Below, piece after piece: positions 1 through 11,904 of a stretch of DNA of 64,000 bases. Source of the stretch: Diphasiastrum complanatum (taxonomy: Eukaryota > Streptophyta > Lycopodiopsida > Lycopodiales > Lycopodiaceae); contig CM055108.1 of the NCBI GenBank assembly GCA_029204225.1, positions 15,898,722 to 15,962,721 of the forward strand, in the 5' to 3' direction. How positions within the stretch are numbered: position 1 is the first letter of the stretch; every line of letters begins with the position of its first letter. The notes under the pieces were generated by a model that did not search any database, was not told where the DNA came from, and was given only the letters and a program-made list of their open reading frames with translations. Position numbers and translations under genes: made by a program.

Positions 1-456
1 ATCTCGTCTAGTCGTGCTGCTGGATCTCGTTCGTCTATGGAAGGCAGGTTACTCTTCGTGCTTGTTTGTTGTGCATTGTGCAGGGCGTTGATGGGTTACT
101 TTCAGATGTTTTGATGCTTGTGAAGGCAGTTTTTGCACTTCTTGGTTAATTATGCTCAATTGTAATATAGGTCGATTTCCGATCCTCTAGCGATTCTGGA
201 GATCAATCCCCAAGATCGTCCCCCATCCTACAACCTGTCTTTTGATAGTAATCGTTGGCTGAGCTTGAGCCAAAACCATAATTTCAGATTTGAACAAGCT
301 CTTGGGACATTGGATAACTCTGATAGGAGGTGATTGGCTGGCTGCGCTGGATTGTAGCAAAATTACAAAGAAGCGATGGTGGATCATTTGTTTTTAAGGT
401 TTCTGAAGTTTTAATATCTAGTTATGGCTAGCGAGGGCTGACTGGTTCACATTTCA

Positions 457-552
457 CAGATTGTTGTTGCCTAACCTCTTGCTTTCCTGCTTGCTCTCTT
501 GAGTCAGATCGTTGTTGCCTAACCTCTTGCTTTCCTGTTTGCTCTCTTGAGT
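457..552. repeat. 48-bp tandem duplication
   Basis: Two adjacent 48-base copies (457-504 and 505-552) start with cagat(t/c)gttgttgcctaa and differ at only a couple of positions. No coding region is supported around them. The rest of 1-1570 shows only short open frames and no gene I can defend. The first 46 bases end in a splice-donor-like AG/GTTACT and could be an exon end, but nothing proves it. Confidence 0.85.
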
Positions 553-1572
553 CTTGGCTATTTCTAATTACAGCAGGAGGAGTACCAGACCTTTCTTGCG
601 CTGGTATAATTTTTGAAATCTATTGTATTTTTGTACTGTATAAGATGTGCCATATAATCATCGTACATAAATTTCATGTTCTGTTTTTATATGCTGAGGG
701 GGGTGCTCATTCTGGCTTATTATGGGCCTGTTTTTAATACATAATCGGCCAGCCCTGCTAATGACAGTCTTTTAGGGATACTTTCGGACCATAGAAGCCC
801 ATTTTGGAGAATTTGAGGCTGGGCAAGCCTTGCTGTTACGTACACTGGGTAAGAAACAAATTCGAACAAAAATTATTTTTTTAGCAAAGCTTTAGAAAGC
901 AAAATCTTACCAACTAAAATATGGAAAAAAACTTGATAGAATCATTATGGATGTGGCATTTTTTGCGAGTGTGCCACCTCAGAATAAGTGCAACACATCT
1001 ATTTCGACCATCTAAAATTGGTGCACACCAGTTTCAGTCTCTCAAATTGCTAATGGCCTAAAACTTTTGAAGACCCATTTCAGTCATGCTACACCTAATT
1101 CATTTGCACTTTGTATGCTATTTTCATCTAGTTGGTTCAATTGTATTTCGTTGGTGATACTCAGTCAAAACGGTTTTCTAGTGACATCTTTTTTTTATGT
1201 TTAGCCCGTCTCCAAAAGAACAGGAAACAACTAAAATTTCTCCACATGCCATGTTACAGCCCACATGACTGCTCCTTCAGCTTCCTGACTCTGGTTCGTT
1301 TCATCAGTGATATTCAACTTATGTCTCCAGTAGAGTGATAGCTTCACCGGTCTTAAGTAAAACTATTCAATAAAGACCCAAAGCATGCCCTCAGAAAAAA
1401 ACAGAGCCAAGTTTTACCGAAATGAGAAGCATCTTTTAGAAACAGGACAAGGGCATTCCTTTTCAACATTTGAAAGAAAAAACTTAAAAAAAAAGTGTTC
1501 CATTCAAAATGTGGGGACATTGATTGTAACACTCATCCACTACATAATATCTTATATAATCGATACACAAGG

Positions 1573-1574
<2 letters not shown>

Positions 1575-1665
<91 letters not shown>
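1575..1665. repeat. Compound (TG)n(AG)n microsatellite
   Basis: An uninterrupted TG run (1575-1608) passes directly into an AG run (1609-1665). Open frames crossing it translate as Cys-Val, Arg-Glu or Ser-Leu repeats and are artefacts of the dinucleotides. Confidence 0.98.
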
Positions 1666-1668
<3 letters not shown>

Positions 1669-1746
1669 AAGCTTTATTAATGTCTTTTCTATGCCAAAAG
1701 GCATATAAGACTAATGAATTACATGTCAAGTATTCGGTAACCATGG

Positions 1747-1874
1747 GAGCGTATAAAACGTCTCCAAAACGATAATAAAGAAAACATCTAGTACAAACTA
1801 AAATAGACATGAGCGTATAAAACGTCTCCAAAACTATAATAAAGAAAACATCTAGTACAAACTAAAATAGACAT
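1747..1874. repeat. 64-bp perfect-register tandem duplication
   Basis: Unit 1 (1747-1810) and unit 2 (1811-1874) begin gagcgtataaaacgtctcc and differ at one base (cgataat against ctataat). It lies between the microsatellite and the LINE remnant and may be a replication-slippage product. No function is suggested. Confidence 0.95.
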
Positions 1875-1929
1875 GTCAGCGAGAGTGTGTGTGTGCACAT
1901 AATAATCACATGTATCCATGTCAAGATGT

Positions 1930-3350
1930 CAAGACTGTGCTGCTGCTGCTGCTGTTGTGCTGCGTAGGATGTTTGGTGATCCTGGTAGTAACGTGATGGT
2001 GGGAAATACACTGTCTTTGATCTCTATGAGCATGTGAGCGGCTGTCATCCTCTTCGTCGTCATAGTCCTCCTCCTCAGGCACTAAATCACGCGATCTCCA
2101 CCTAGTAAAGAATGAAGTAATCAATGGCTGTGGGGTAAACTGATGGGGTGTCCCGTGCAAATCTCTCCGAATTATGGACATCTCGCGTACCATTAGAGCG
2201 ACACATCGTGGGTCCTCATAGGCTATGAGAGAGCATAGAGTGGTAGGCATGTCTCGAAACAGGCAATGATATCGCCCTCTGATCTCATAGTATACAGGGC
2301 ATCTAAAGATAAAGTGCTCTTCAGACTCCACCTCGCCTAGAGAGCATAACTAGCAGATCCGCTCCTCTCTAGGAATACCATGGAACCTCCCAGTTTCAAT
2401 AGCTACTTAATGAGAAGACACCCTGAGCTGTCCTAGTGTGATTCTGAGGCAATGCGATAGTCTCGAATCCAAGTAGCATGGCATGACCGGGATCCCTGAT
2501 GCATCTAGCTCCAAAAAATGGGTCTGGTAGAAAGTTGGCTTACGCCAAGTCCGCTTTGGATATGTGCGATGATAGAGGAATCGTCTGATATACTGATGGG
2601 TGCCTGAAGGAAGCTCTATGATGGAGATTACAAATGACTCAAGTAGGAGGTGAGATGCCTGAGAGAACCATGATAACCGGTAGCCCTGATCATGGAGACA
2701 CTGTGAGGAGGATAGTGCAATCTGTATGTATCGTCTGTCTATCTCTGGTAACACTTGTATCCTCTATATAGGTAATGAGCTAAAGAGCTGCCTTGATCTG
2801 TATAGGTGGAACTGCAAACTCGGCCAAGAGAATCTCATGTGGAACAGAAGGCTTTGCTTGAATCAACCGAGCTAGCATGGTGGTTTGTAATCGTGAAAGG
2901 CTGGCCCAGTGTGAAGAGGGGAGACCTGTACACTATGCCTCCACCGCATATAGAGCCGTGGGGGTGACAATGGCATCAAAGAGGCGACACTTATTGTGAG
3001 CATCCTGGATGGACTTCCGGAAACAAAATCGCTCTAGCTGAACAAGAGAGGCATGTCCCTTCCGTAGTCGATTGGGAGCGGCCTGTCTCATGCTGAAAGT
3101 AGGACATGAGAAAAGGATCCCCAGGTATATGTAGGAAGGGACCACCTCTAGAACCTGTCCACCCAAAGTAAGCTCCTGTCGATGCATGAATGCTCGAGAA
3201 GTGTTGAAGCCATAACCTTGGTCTTCCCAATGTTCACCCCTAGGCCTCATCTGGTGCAAAACCCATGCAAGCAATCCAACTGTCGCTGTAGACCCTCTCT
3301 GGTCGGTGAGACCAATACCGCATCATCGGCATAAAGGAGGATAGCAATCA
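1930..3350 (-). pseudogene. LINE-type reverse transcriptase, 3' part, decayed
   Basis: Read on the minus strand from about 3350 down, the first recognisable part is an RT catalytic box, LLYADDAVLVS (about 3300-3340). A stop/frameshift follows, then the segment GQVLEVVPSYIYLGILFSC typical of the post-catalytic region of non-LTR reverse transcriptases. At the end comes a zinc-binding tail, CxLC...ESEEHFIFRCP (about 2280-2350), with the C-x2-C...H-x4-C spacing seen at LINE C-termini. Several frames are needed, so the copy is dead. The upstream endonuclease and ORF1 are missing, as expected for 5' truncation. It sits 5' of the pseudokinase exons, possibly inside one of that gene's introns. A second fragment of the same family lies at 11905-12235. 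Confidence 0.8.
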
Positions 3351-4331
3351 GGAGAGAGAGAGATCTGAACTCTTAACATGATGAACTTTCTGAGTCATGA
3401 TGGATATAATCAGTACTTTTAACATGAGCAACCTCATGAGCCATGAGTCATGGATTATGTTGCCAATGATCAATGATACCAGGGGATAGACGGATTAGTT
3501 TCTTGATATTTACAAAGATAGCATTCTTGAAGCTAACAGGTACTCAGTCTTTCCTCTGCAGTCACGTGTTACTGATATTTCTCAAAACCCCCTATGCTGA
3601 CATGCTGATGACATTGAATTGATATTATAGCAGCAGAGGAGTTCAGAATTTAAACCCCCTGATAATATATTGTGGTAAAAATTCTTAACAATTACTATAT
3701 TTGCTTTTCAATTATTTTGGACACAGTACCCAATTGGTCTGCATGCTTACAATGATGATTTGTGGCATTTGCTAGTCAAAAAATGAGATTACTGTTCTTT
3801 AAAGATACAAGGGAGTCAAAAGAATAAGACCTTTTCATGCAAGAAATGGCCGTCCATGCAGTTTGCATTTGGTTTTAGAGACATGCTACACTGTCTCATT
3901 GGTGGTTGTGTCCATGCCAAAGAATGACCATTTGGTTTCCCTGGATGCTCTTTATTTTTCTTATTCATTTTTCACTCAAGTGACATCGTGTTTGAGCATT
4001 TTCACGCAAACTTGGTGTTCTGGAGTCAAATAAGCACAGCATTGCTTCCTGGAGGTAGCAATGCAAAAATTGGGTTTTTTAATTCTTCAAAAGGTGGTCA
4101 TATTAATAAGTGTAAAAATGTATAGGGAAATAAAATGGATTTGACTTGTAATCAGACTGAAAGTGAAACTTTTTAATATAAGCAAAGGGAAAACAAAGGA
4201 CATTCAAGCTAAATATTGAATTTCATTGATGAGATTGTGAGGAGTTTGTTGAACCAGTAGTGGAATTAACATAGCATTACTGCACCGTTTAACTGGATGA
4301 TTCAATCTATTACCCAACAACTATTTTGCAG
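3351..4331. other. No gene seen; probable intron or flank
   Basis: Only short open frames are present. The segment ends in a pyrimidine-rich stretch with a splice acceptor (..ttttgcag) directly before the first recognised kinase exon, so at least its right side is probably intronic. Confidence 0.5.
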
Positions 4332-6334
4332 GTTGACCTTCTATCACGTATTCACCATCAGCATATAGCTAATCTTTTGGGGTTTTGTGAAGAGAAAAAC
4401 TACAGGCGAGTATTCAAATCTGCAGGTTGTCATGCAACATTTTTGTAGCTTCCCTGTTGTATATATGTTACCTGTTGTATTGAGCAATATTTGATGGTGA
4501 CCTCCTTATTCCTGCAGGATGCTTCTATTTCAGTATGCTCCCAATGGCACTTTATTCGAAAATTTACATGGTATTTGCTATCTTCTGGGCTAATTGGTTT
4601 CTGTTTTGAGAATTTTTAGACTAATTTGTGTTATCGCTAGATACCATCGGACTAAGGCTAATCTGTTTGTCAAGCAATGTTTTTGCTGACAGAAAGTACC
4701 TTAAAGCCAAGATCATTTTTCCGTTCTCTGAACCTGTACTTTATTGAAATGAAGTAGTGTTTTGTCTTGTCTAGCCTTCAGCTCATACAATAACCTTAAG
4801 TTTTGTGTCAGGTTATCCTCTGAAGTTTCATGAACTTTGAGTTTGCATTTCACTGATACATTGCCAATGCTGCTCTGCTGTGATATTTCTATTTTTGGTT
4901 AAGTATTGTAGTATGAGCTCCAATCTCACATTTTATGTCAAATTCAAAACTGCTATATCCGACAACTTCTCATTAATAGGTACAAGTCATGTCTTGGTTA
5001 TCCTTAAAGAAAGTACTAACAGATGTGGATGTCATTGCAGGTGATGAGTGTCTTACATGGAAACAACGGATGCGTCTTGTAGTTGGAGCAGCATATGGAC
5101 TGGCATATCTCCATCACTGTTGTAATCCACCTGTCGTTCATGGAGATCTTAGATCACGGAATGTTTTGTTAACAGAGGATAATGCTGCCAAGGTATACGA
5201 ACTGAAAGTGATTCCACCGATTTTCAGCTCAAATGTAGTTCTTCCTGCTCAAAGAGCAATATAGATTACTATATGTTTAGTAGGTGCAAGTTGTAGTGTA
5301 CACTCAAATTTCTATTTTTTGGAAGCTTGATAATAACAGATGCATTATGTAAAAATCACCATTGTTTATTCCTCCCATGAAAGGCAATGATGAGTTGCAA
5401 CAAAGCTTGGCTTTCCATGGTCACTTGAATTGTGAGACTAAATTTGATAGTTCTGGTATTTTTAACCAACTGAAGTAATGTTTGGTACATATTATCGACT
5501 CTTTGAAGCTTATTTCCTGCAGCAAAAATCAGAGCGAGATTTTTATTAACAAAGAATATCGAGCATAATGAAGCGAATGAAATGACAGTAGATTTGCATC
5601 TGTGAATTAATCAGATATCAGGTTTGGGAAAGGTGCCAATCACAGCAAGCTCTGAACTAGCTGTGGTTCGCAAGCTAGGTGGCTATGTTGATCCTGAAAC
5701 TATTCATAAGGGAGTCTATAGTCGTTCTGGCGATGTCTACTCGTTTGGTGTCTTATTACTGGAAATCTTGTCAGGAAGATTAGCCTTCAACAAGGAAACA
5801 GGGATGCTGGTTGAATGGGTATGTTATATGCTGTCCTGTTGCCGGGGAAGTTGCTCACACAATATTGTTCTTATGAAAGGGACTTCCGTGAATTCATTAA
5901 GCATATCCATGATGAATTTCAGAATATTGTTCTGATACCCATTAATGATTATGTATCTGTAGAATATTTCAAATTTGTATTGTGATATTTGGTCAAACAC
6001 ATTGGTGGGTTATCTAGTAAATGGTCTCCAATTCTGGTCAAGTATCTGTATGTTGATACTGACATATGAAATTCGGTCCTGGCAGGCAGGATATTTTCTT
6101 GAGAGCCGTGATCGCATGAAGGACTTGATAGACCCATCCCTGAAAAATGTATCCCCATTAGAAATGTATTCACTTTGTGAAATTGCTCGGCTTTGCATTC
6201 AACGTGAAGCCTCAAGTAGGCCATGCATGAGGGATGTATTGGAAATGCTGAAGAAAACACTGGTCATATCTGCCGAAACTGCAGCTCCTGTCACTAGTCC
6301 TGTAACATTAAGAGGCCTCATGGAAGGTTCCTAA
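4332..6334 (+). CDS. Receptor-like protein kinase, C-terminal pseudokinase exons (5' end missing)
   Basis: Five exons join in frame: 4332-4405, 4518-4570, 5041-5192, 5615-5818 and 6086-6334 (stop TAA 6332-6334). They encode the end of a membrane receptor-like kinase from the alpha-C/beta-4 region onward. Visible landmarks are [18 protein letters not shown], then [12 protein letters not shown], the catalytic-loop equivalent [13 protein letters not shown], and a [16 protein letters not shown] helix. The loop is HGD rather than HRD. The DFG position reads SGLGK, so the metal-binding Asp is gone and the domain is probably catalytically inactive. This and the YAPNGTLFE segment recall plant LRR-RLK subfamily VI (MRH1-like) pseudokinases; that assignment is from memory. 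Intron 1 has a GC donor (AG/GCGAGT at 4406). The glycine-rich loop, transmembrane segment and ectodomain are not recognisable upstream, where a LINE relic lies. The tail after the kinase fold is short. It could be an intact gene extending left of the window or a 5'-truncated one. Confidence 0.8.
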
Positions 6335-7640
6335 TTTTTTGAGGTACAATGTTCTCGGTCTCAAGGAAGAATGATCTGCACAGCAGTACTTCCTTTCCGC
6401 TCAGATTCTGTCCAACTACAGCTGTGTGACAAGATGAGTCTTTTTGTTACACTTTTGTTTTGAGCGATATTGATATCAGCATGCACTCTCCAGCTACATA
6501 CCTCCATTGAAGACTGTCAGAAACTCGTGTAATCTATCATGTGAATACATATTTCCCGATCCATCAAGATTGTTCGTAAGTTATATTTTGGTCGCAGTAC
6601 ATATGGCCATTCACCAATTATTATCGAATAATGTTTACTGTTTTTGTAACAGATTGACATTTGCATATTATTCTGGCATATGATTCACCAATTTTCTGTC
6701 AGATTAAGCAGTTTATAATGCAAGTGAGAAGTGCAGTGACTTGTGTGGGTGCTGTTTTAAAGCTTGCCTTGATAGTTTGGAATCGTCTTCATCACTTGTC
6801 TATTGAAATGAAGTTGTTTTTTGTATGGCATTCTACTTGTACCAAGGTCTCAGTTTGTGATGATGAGAGTTGATTTGTACTTCCAGGTACCTTGGTGTGT
6901 TAGTTGCACTTTGTAAGCCAGCTAGCCCTGCCACAGACTTTAAAGAATGTGGTGCACTTCACCAAGATTTTTTATGACACGCACGTTGTAGTCCACAAAT
7001 AATTTCCATCCCAAAAATTCGAACCCAAGGAGAGCCATTTTTAGGCACTTTTTTGATAAAAGACAAAGAGAAGGGCGAGTATTGATATTTTTTATACCAG
7101 TTAGGTCTTGGTATTGTGAGGATGATCCCAGCCTAGTATAAATCTAGGTATAAGTATAAGAGCACCTATATACCCGCCCAACATTGGTGACAACTGCACC
7201 AAGTGATCACAAGGATTTGGTTAATATGGCGATAGGGAGGGACCAACAAAAAGTCTGAGACCATCTTGTTCCTCACTTGTCATTGAGAATTCAAAATTAT
7301 GTAAAGAGTGGTTTTATCTAGAAATGAGTCATGAAAAAGGATTATGTAGCTCATAGTGTTTTTTTTTTTCATAATGGCTCATTAATTGAGCTTAAAGGCA
7401 ATGTAAATATGTCTTATCTACCTTATGTATCTACTTGTGAATTGAATCAATGCATGAAAAATTTTTAGTATCGTGTGTATTTATATTTTTTGAAAGATAA
7501 ATTTTACATGAATGCTTATATTACTCAAAATTTTAATATTGATAAATCGCTTATTTCTAAGGAAATGTTTCTAATCCTCACATTGAAAATGCCCTTCAAA
7601 GTAAAATTTTCAAGAGACTTAGAATGATATACACTAATAT
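6335..7640. other. 3' flank of the kinase gene; no gene seen
   Basis: 6335 to about 6900 is T-rich and fits a 3' UTR. Around 7075-7180 there is a purine-rich agggcgag followed by tattgat..., and at about 7179 caacattggtgac, which resembles an LTR end plus primer site of a gypsy element. This is weak and I do not annotate an LTR. Confidence 0.4.
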
Positions 7641-7649
7641 ACTCCCTAA

Positions 7650-7866
7650 CTAACTATCGGAATGTCTAACCCCTTCCAAGGGAGTAGACCATCACATTGA
7701 TCTTCTTTCCCTAAGGAATAGGATAAAGTTGCTGGACAACTCTAAGAGTATTTACATATGGGCCATATTCGACCCAATAAATCACCTTGTGGAGCTCGTG
7801 TTGTTAATCAACAAGAAAGATGTGCATTTATGTCTTTGCATTGACTATGAGAAAATTAAATGCGAA
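7650..7866 (+). pseudogene. Ty3/gypsy RT, N-terminal fragment
   Basis: The translation contains HHIDLL, then INHLVELVLLINKKDVHLCL and CIDYEKIK. These align with the start of gypsy reverse transcriptase (proline-rich entry, VLFVKKKDGS-like strand, CIDYRxLN box). The match stops abruptly at about 7866, where an A+T-rich insert begins. Confidence 0.75.
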
Positions 7867-7870
7867 ATCT

Positions 7871-9460
7871 TTTGAAACAAGTCAAAATCCTTGAAAAGAA
7901 AAAAATTTAGCAAATTTTCAAATTTTGTCCAAAAACAAATTTAATTTTTTTTTTTCCAAATTCAAAAAAATATAACAAAGAAAGATATATTTTGACCAAG
8001 AAAATAGTGCACCATGCTAAAAAGATGTGACTTTTAAAGAATATCTAGTTTTTAATAGTCTATATCATTATTTGAAAACAAATTCATAGAATACATTCCA
8101 TGTTGCTTTTGAGAAATTCGAAAAAAAAAAATTCAAAACACATTCGATATTGAATTTTTTTATCATTCAAATTTCAAGAAGTTTTTAATGTTCCAAATTA
8201 AATAAAAAACTTTAAAATTTTTATTTTCTATTATTACAAAGCTAAAAGATTTGAATGTCTTAAGCTATTATTGGCTCATGATATTACTGAGAAATATCAA
8301 ACATAAATAAACAAACTAAACTCAATTATGATATACCCTTTCAAGATTTTGAAAAAAATCTTAATCGAAATATAAAACATAAAAGTATTGTCACATCATA
8401 GTAGCTCTAGACAATGTTCAATGCAAAATATATGTTATGAGCATGGTTGTCAAAAAATGTCAAATCTTGTAAAAAAAAATATATAATTTTTTGTCTTAGA
8501 ATTGTTGACAAAAATGCTTTTGTCAATAACTTCGTCGACAATTGTCAGAAAGATGCTATGCTTGGCAAAGCCTTGCTGACGAAGTTATGCTAGGCCTTAC
8601 CAAGGAAAGTTATGTTCAACATAAAAGTCCAATGCCATGTGGCAAGTGTCAAATGTCACATGACATTAAAAAATGAAAATAGAAGCTAAAAATAATATAA
8701 TATAAAAGGAGTTAAAAAATAAATATATATTTTAATAAATCAATGTAAAATTCAAAGACACAAAATTTTTAAATTTTTTAAAAATCCTATAATTATAAAA
8801 AAAATTGCTAGTTAAAAGTTTTAGATTTTAAATATCAAAAAATACAGTTTATGAATTTTAAGGTTAAATATTTTAAAACCTAATTTTAGAAAAAAAAATT
8901 GATCTTTTAAAAAAAGACTACAATTTTTTTTTAAATAAAAATTTTATAAATAAATAAAATTAAAAATTAATTTTTTTTGAAACTTAAAAATTTAAAATAT
9001 TAAAATTATGAATCTTTAGTCTATAATTAAGTATATAAATTTGTTAATTTAAATAAAACTGTCATATATTTTATAATAAATTGTTAGAATTATTTTATTG
9101 AATTTGAGTAAAATTTTACAAAGACAATTTTTTAATTTGTTTTTTGTCAAACCAAAAATTTCAACAAATATTTTTCAGCTAGCAAATTGTATAAACTTAT
9201 CATTTGTAAGTTTCTGAGTTTCATGTGTACAAAATTTTTGAACATGCACACTTTCTTAATATTATTTCATGAATTACAATATGATCCATGTGAATAAAAT
9301 TATCTAAACATAATATTATTTGAGATTATAAATTTAGGTGATTTCAGAAATTTTTCTAAAATAATCTAAAAAGCAGATCTCTTTGCCAATTCTCATTTCA
9401 AAAAAATTTGCATTTTTAATAAAATGAGCATCAAGAATCATTATCTCTACCAAGGATGGA
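7871..9460. other. 1.6-kb extremely A+T-rich insert splitting the RT
   Basis: A stretch dominated by poly-A and poly-T runs with no open frame of note separates two halves of one reverse-transcriptase domain. No terminal repeats or coding similarity are evident. It is an insertion or a strongly diverged filler; its source is unknown. Confidence 0.6.
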
Positions 9461-9462
9461 CA

Positions 9463-9715
9463 ATCTAAAACATTGATTGAATGGTGCAAAATATTTCACC
9501 AAGTTAGACTTTAGATCAGATTATCATCAAATAAGATTTGACGATGAAGATGTTTCAAATGTTGGTTTTCATACTAAATATGGCCATTATGGATTTTTGC
9601 TTTAGTCTTTTGGTCTTATGAATGTCCCAACAACTTTTCAACAGATGATGAACAATATACTTCATCCATATCTGAGAAGATTTGTCATGATTGTTGTCAA
9701 GAAGTATAAGGCTTT
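9463..9715 (+). pseudogene. Ty3/gypsy RT, central fragment
   Basis: GAKYFTKLDFRSDYHQIR (Asp of RT box A in LDFRS), then FGLMNVPTTFQQMMN and LHPYLRRFVMI are classic gypsy RT palm segments. One stop lies before the FGL box. The YxDD box is lost where the next insert starts. Confidence 0.8.
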
Positions 9716-10137
9716 CCACCTTCTCCTCCTAAGTCGTTTGTAGCAAGGAAAGTAGGGCTCGAACCTAGGAGCCTTGAAGATGCATGCAAAACAAGAGGGT
9801 TAACACTATTCTACTTGCAAGCAAGATGCTTTGAAAACACAACTAAAACCAAATAGTACTAACTATTAAACCAAAACCACACTAACACTAACACACTCTT
9901 CCACACACACACTCTCCCTCTCTACTCACTCACACACTCTTTCACAAACTCTCTATAAAGCGTCACTAAATTAGAAACACACAATGATTAAGCACCTATA
10001 CTAACATGGGCTAAAATAACAAGAACTTAGAAACAAAAACAATAAGCATTGGCTCTTCATTTTTCAATACGACACAAGGCTCGGATGCCATAACATGAAG
10101 ATGCTAGTGACTATGCGCGGTACGAGTAGTCCTATAT
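9716..10137. other. Insert between RT and RNase H; possible small LTR-type element
   Basis: About 420 bases rich in acacac and ctctct with no coding signal. Near its right end gctcggatgccata resembles the reverse complement of an initiator-Met tRNA primer site, so it may be a minus-strand TRIM-like or LTR fragment. No terminal repeats were confirmed. Confidence 0.35.
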
Positions 10138-10420
10138 CAAGATGGTAGACAAGTGGATTTTGAAAGCAAGAATTTAGACCCAGTTCAAATTAGATATTCT
10201 ACTTATGAAAAAGAATTTTTTGATGTCATCCATGCATTAAAAATATGGAAGTATTATTCGTATGACTCCAAGTTTATAATGATGATAGATCATCAATCTT
10301 TGAAATATATCTATGATGTTGTTGACTTGAGCAGTCATAAGGCCTGATAGTTGGGACTCATTTAAGAGTTTAAGTTTGACATTAAATATCATCGTGTGGT
10401 ATGTCAAATGTGTCATCGAT
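10138..10420 (+). pseudogene. Ty3/gypsy RNase H fragment
   Basis: DGRQVDFESKNLDPVQIR, YSTYEKEFFDVIHALKIWKY and MMIDHQSLKYI match the gypsy RNase H core (FESRxLxxAExxY, EKELLAVVxALxxWR, TDHxSLxYL). Stops follow after SSHKA. Confidence 0.85.
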
Positions 10421-10689
10421 GCCTTGAGCCGGATTGGAGAGATTAGTTAGTTATGCTTTGTTGGGATTTAATCTGAGTCGTATATTTCTCTTTGCGATCT
10501 TTGTTGAAAAAATGTATTTTTTGGTCATATTTGGCAAGATTTCCTGCTAGGAAACTCTAGATTTAGTAACGACCTTTGAATGTTGGATTTCAAAAAAATT
10601 TCGTAATAAAAATATATTTTTTAATTATTTCATAAAAAATAATTTATTTATTCTGTAAAGAAATAGTATGTGTGTCAGACATCAAGAGT

Positions 10690-10852
10690 ATTAAAACCAA
10701 ATTCTGCATGATTGTCATGATAGCCTCAGGCACTTAAGCATACAAAGAATACTTGAAGGAGAATTTTACTAGCCAAAAATAAAAGATCAAGTAGAGACAT
10801 ATGTTCAAGGGTGTGAATAGTGTCAATTAGATAAAATAGAAAGATTTGATGT
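10690..10852 (+). pseudogene. Ty3/gypsy integrase zinc-finger fragment
   Basis: The segment LHDCHDSLRHLSIQRILEG... YVQGCE*CQLDKIER follows the HHCC pattern of a gypsy integrase N-terminus (H...H...C-x2-C), with a stop inside the finger. Confidence 0.75.
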
Positions 10853-11300
10853 GAATCCTTGATGGTGTCGTTAGCTCTGATACCACTTATGTGAATCCTA
10901 ATGTCGACTTCGTAGCTTTGATGCCACTGTTGTGGATCCTTCAATTTTGGATCTCCGAGCAGCTCTGTTGCAGCTATTGTGGATCTAAGTAGTCAAAGAA
11001 GTCGGAGACTTTGAGGACTCTGAAGTCAGAGCTAGTCGTGATTCACTCATAGGAGCTCCGATGGAGCTAATCTGTCCGGAGAAGCTACTACTTCATTTAC
11101 GATCAAACATCCTCCGAGCGACAGATAGCTACTGCTAATCTGATACTGATTTCTGAATAGTAAATAATGTCAAATGATAGCAGAAGTATATCTACTTATG
11201 AATTAAGCAAGCATCACAATATTCAGATATTGCATATATTGAGCTAAAGACTGTTACTTGTCTACATTATCAAAATCAAATATACAACTATGATATTTTT
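10853..11300 (-). mobile_element. Insert resembling a minus-strand copia leader (primer site plus 5' leader)
   Basis: Read on the minus strand, a primer-site-like TGGTATCAGAGC (from gctctgatacca on +, about 10875-10886) is followed by a leader containing CTCAAAGTCTCCGACTT. That string shares 14 bases with the last 14 bases of the window (63987-64000). A 16-bp direct repeat, tagctactgctaatct, occurs at 11126 and 11365 and may mark the insertion or a duplication. Confidence 0.45.
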
Positions 11301-11304
11301 GAGC

Positions 11305-11660
11305 GTTGTCTATTTCCTAGATCGGCGCGTGGAGGTAAGAGAGATATTCTCCCTTACCAGGAACTAGCTACTGCTAATCTTGTATTCCATGTAACTCATC
11401 TAAAGAAACGTCTTGGTGGAGAGGATAATCTCGTTCCAGAAGGTCTAGTAGTATTAGCAAATTTGATCACTTTTGTACCTCCAAAACCAAAAAAGGTTGT
11501 AGATACGCGATAACTCTTGATTCAATAAAAATTCTATTTAATGGCTAAATACTTGATTCATTAGGATGAGAATACTTGGAAAAAAGAAGTGGATTTAAGA
11601 CTAAGATTCCATGGTTTTCTCATAGAAGAAAATTTTTATGGGAGAGAATGCTTTGTACCA
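11305..11660 (+). pseudogene. Ty3/gypsy integrase C-terminus and chromodomain-like tail
   Basis: ATANLVFHVTHLKKRLGG resembles the IHPVFHVSxLKxxxG signature. After a stop, DENTWKKEVDLRLRF and FHGFLIEENF resemble the ATWE...LxxxFPxF chromodomain end. Stops interrupt the frame. Confidence 0.65.
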
Positions 11661-11904
11661 TAATGGTACGCCTATTTGTGAAGGCCTTGCAAGGGGCGGA
11701 ATGAAAGTCTAGGGTTATCGACATGTTTGGGTGCCACATGTCATCATCCTAAATTACACGTGTCATTGTTTGGACCGTGCTTGATGAGGGGCCCACTTGC
11801 ACTATGTTATATAGAGATGGGAGTCTCCCTTTTTTAGGGATTCAGTTTATTTAGGAATAGGTGGATGAAGAGCACATGCTAGTCAAGATGTATCTCCAAG
11901 CCAG

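Larger units (their letters stand above)
7650..11700 (+). mobile_element. Decayed Ty3/gypsy (chromodomain-type) retrotransposon in five pieces
   Basis: The order RT N-terminus (7650-7866), RT fingers/palm (9463-9715), RNase H (10138-10420), integrase zinc finger (10690-10852) and integrase C-terminal/chromodomain tail (11305-11660) is colinear with a Ty3/gypsy pol, all on +. The pieces are separated by unrelated inserts (7871-9460, 9716-10137, 10853-11300). Every piece carries stops or frameshifts. No LTR pair was found. The element is old and inert; the chromodomain tail would place it in the chromovirus group, which is family knowledge. Confidence 0.8.

Noticed and set aside
1484-1831. Open frames through the TG/AG microsatellite
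   Set aside because: They consist of dipeptide repeats created by the dinucleotides on both strands.
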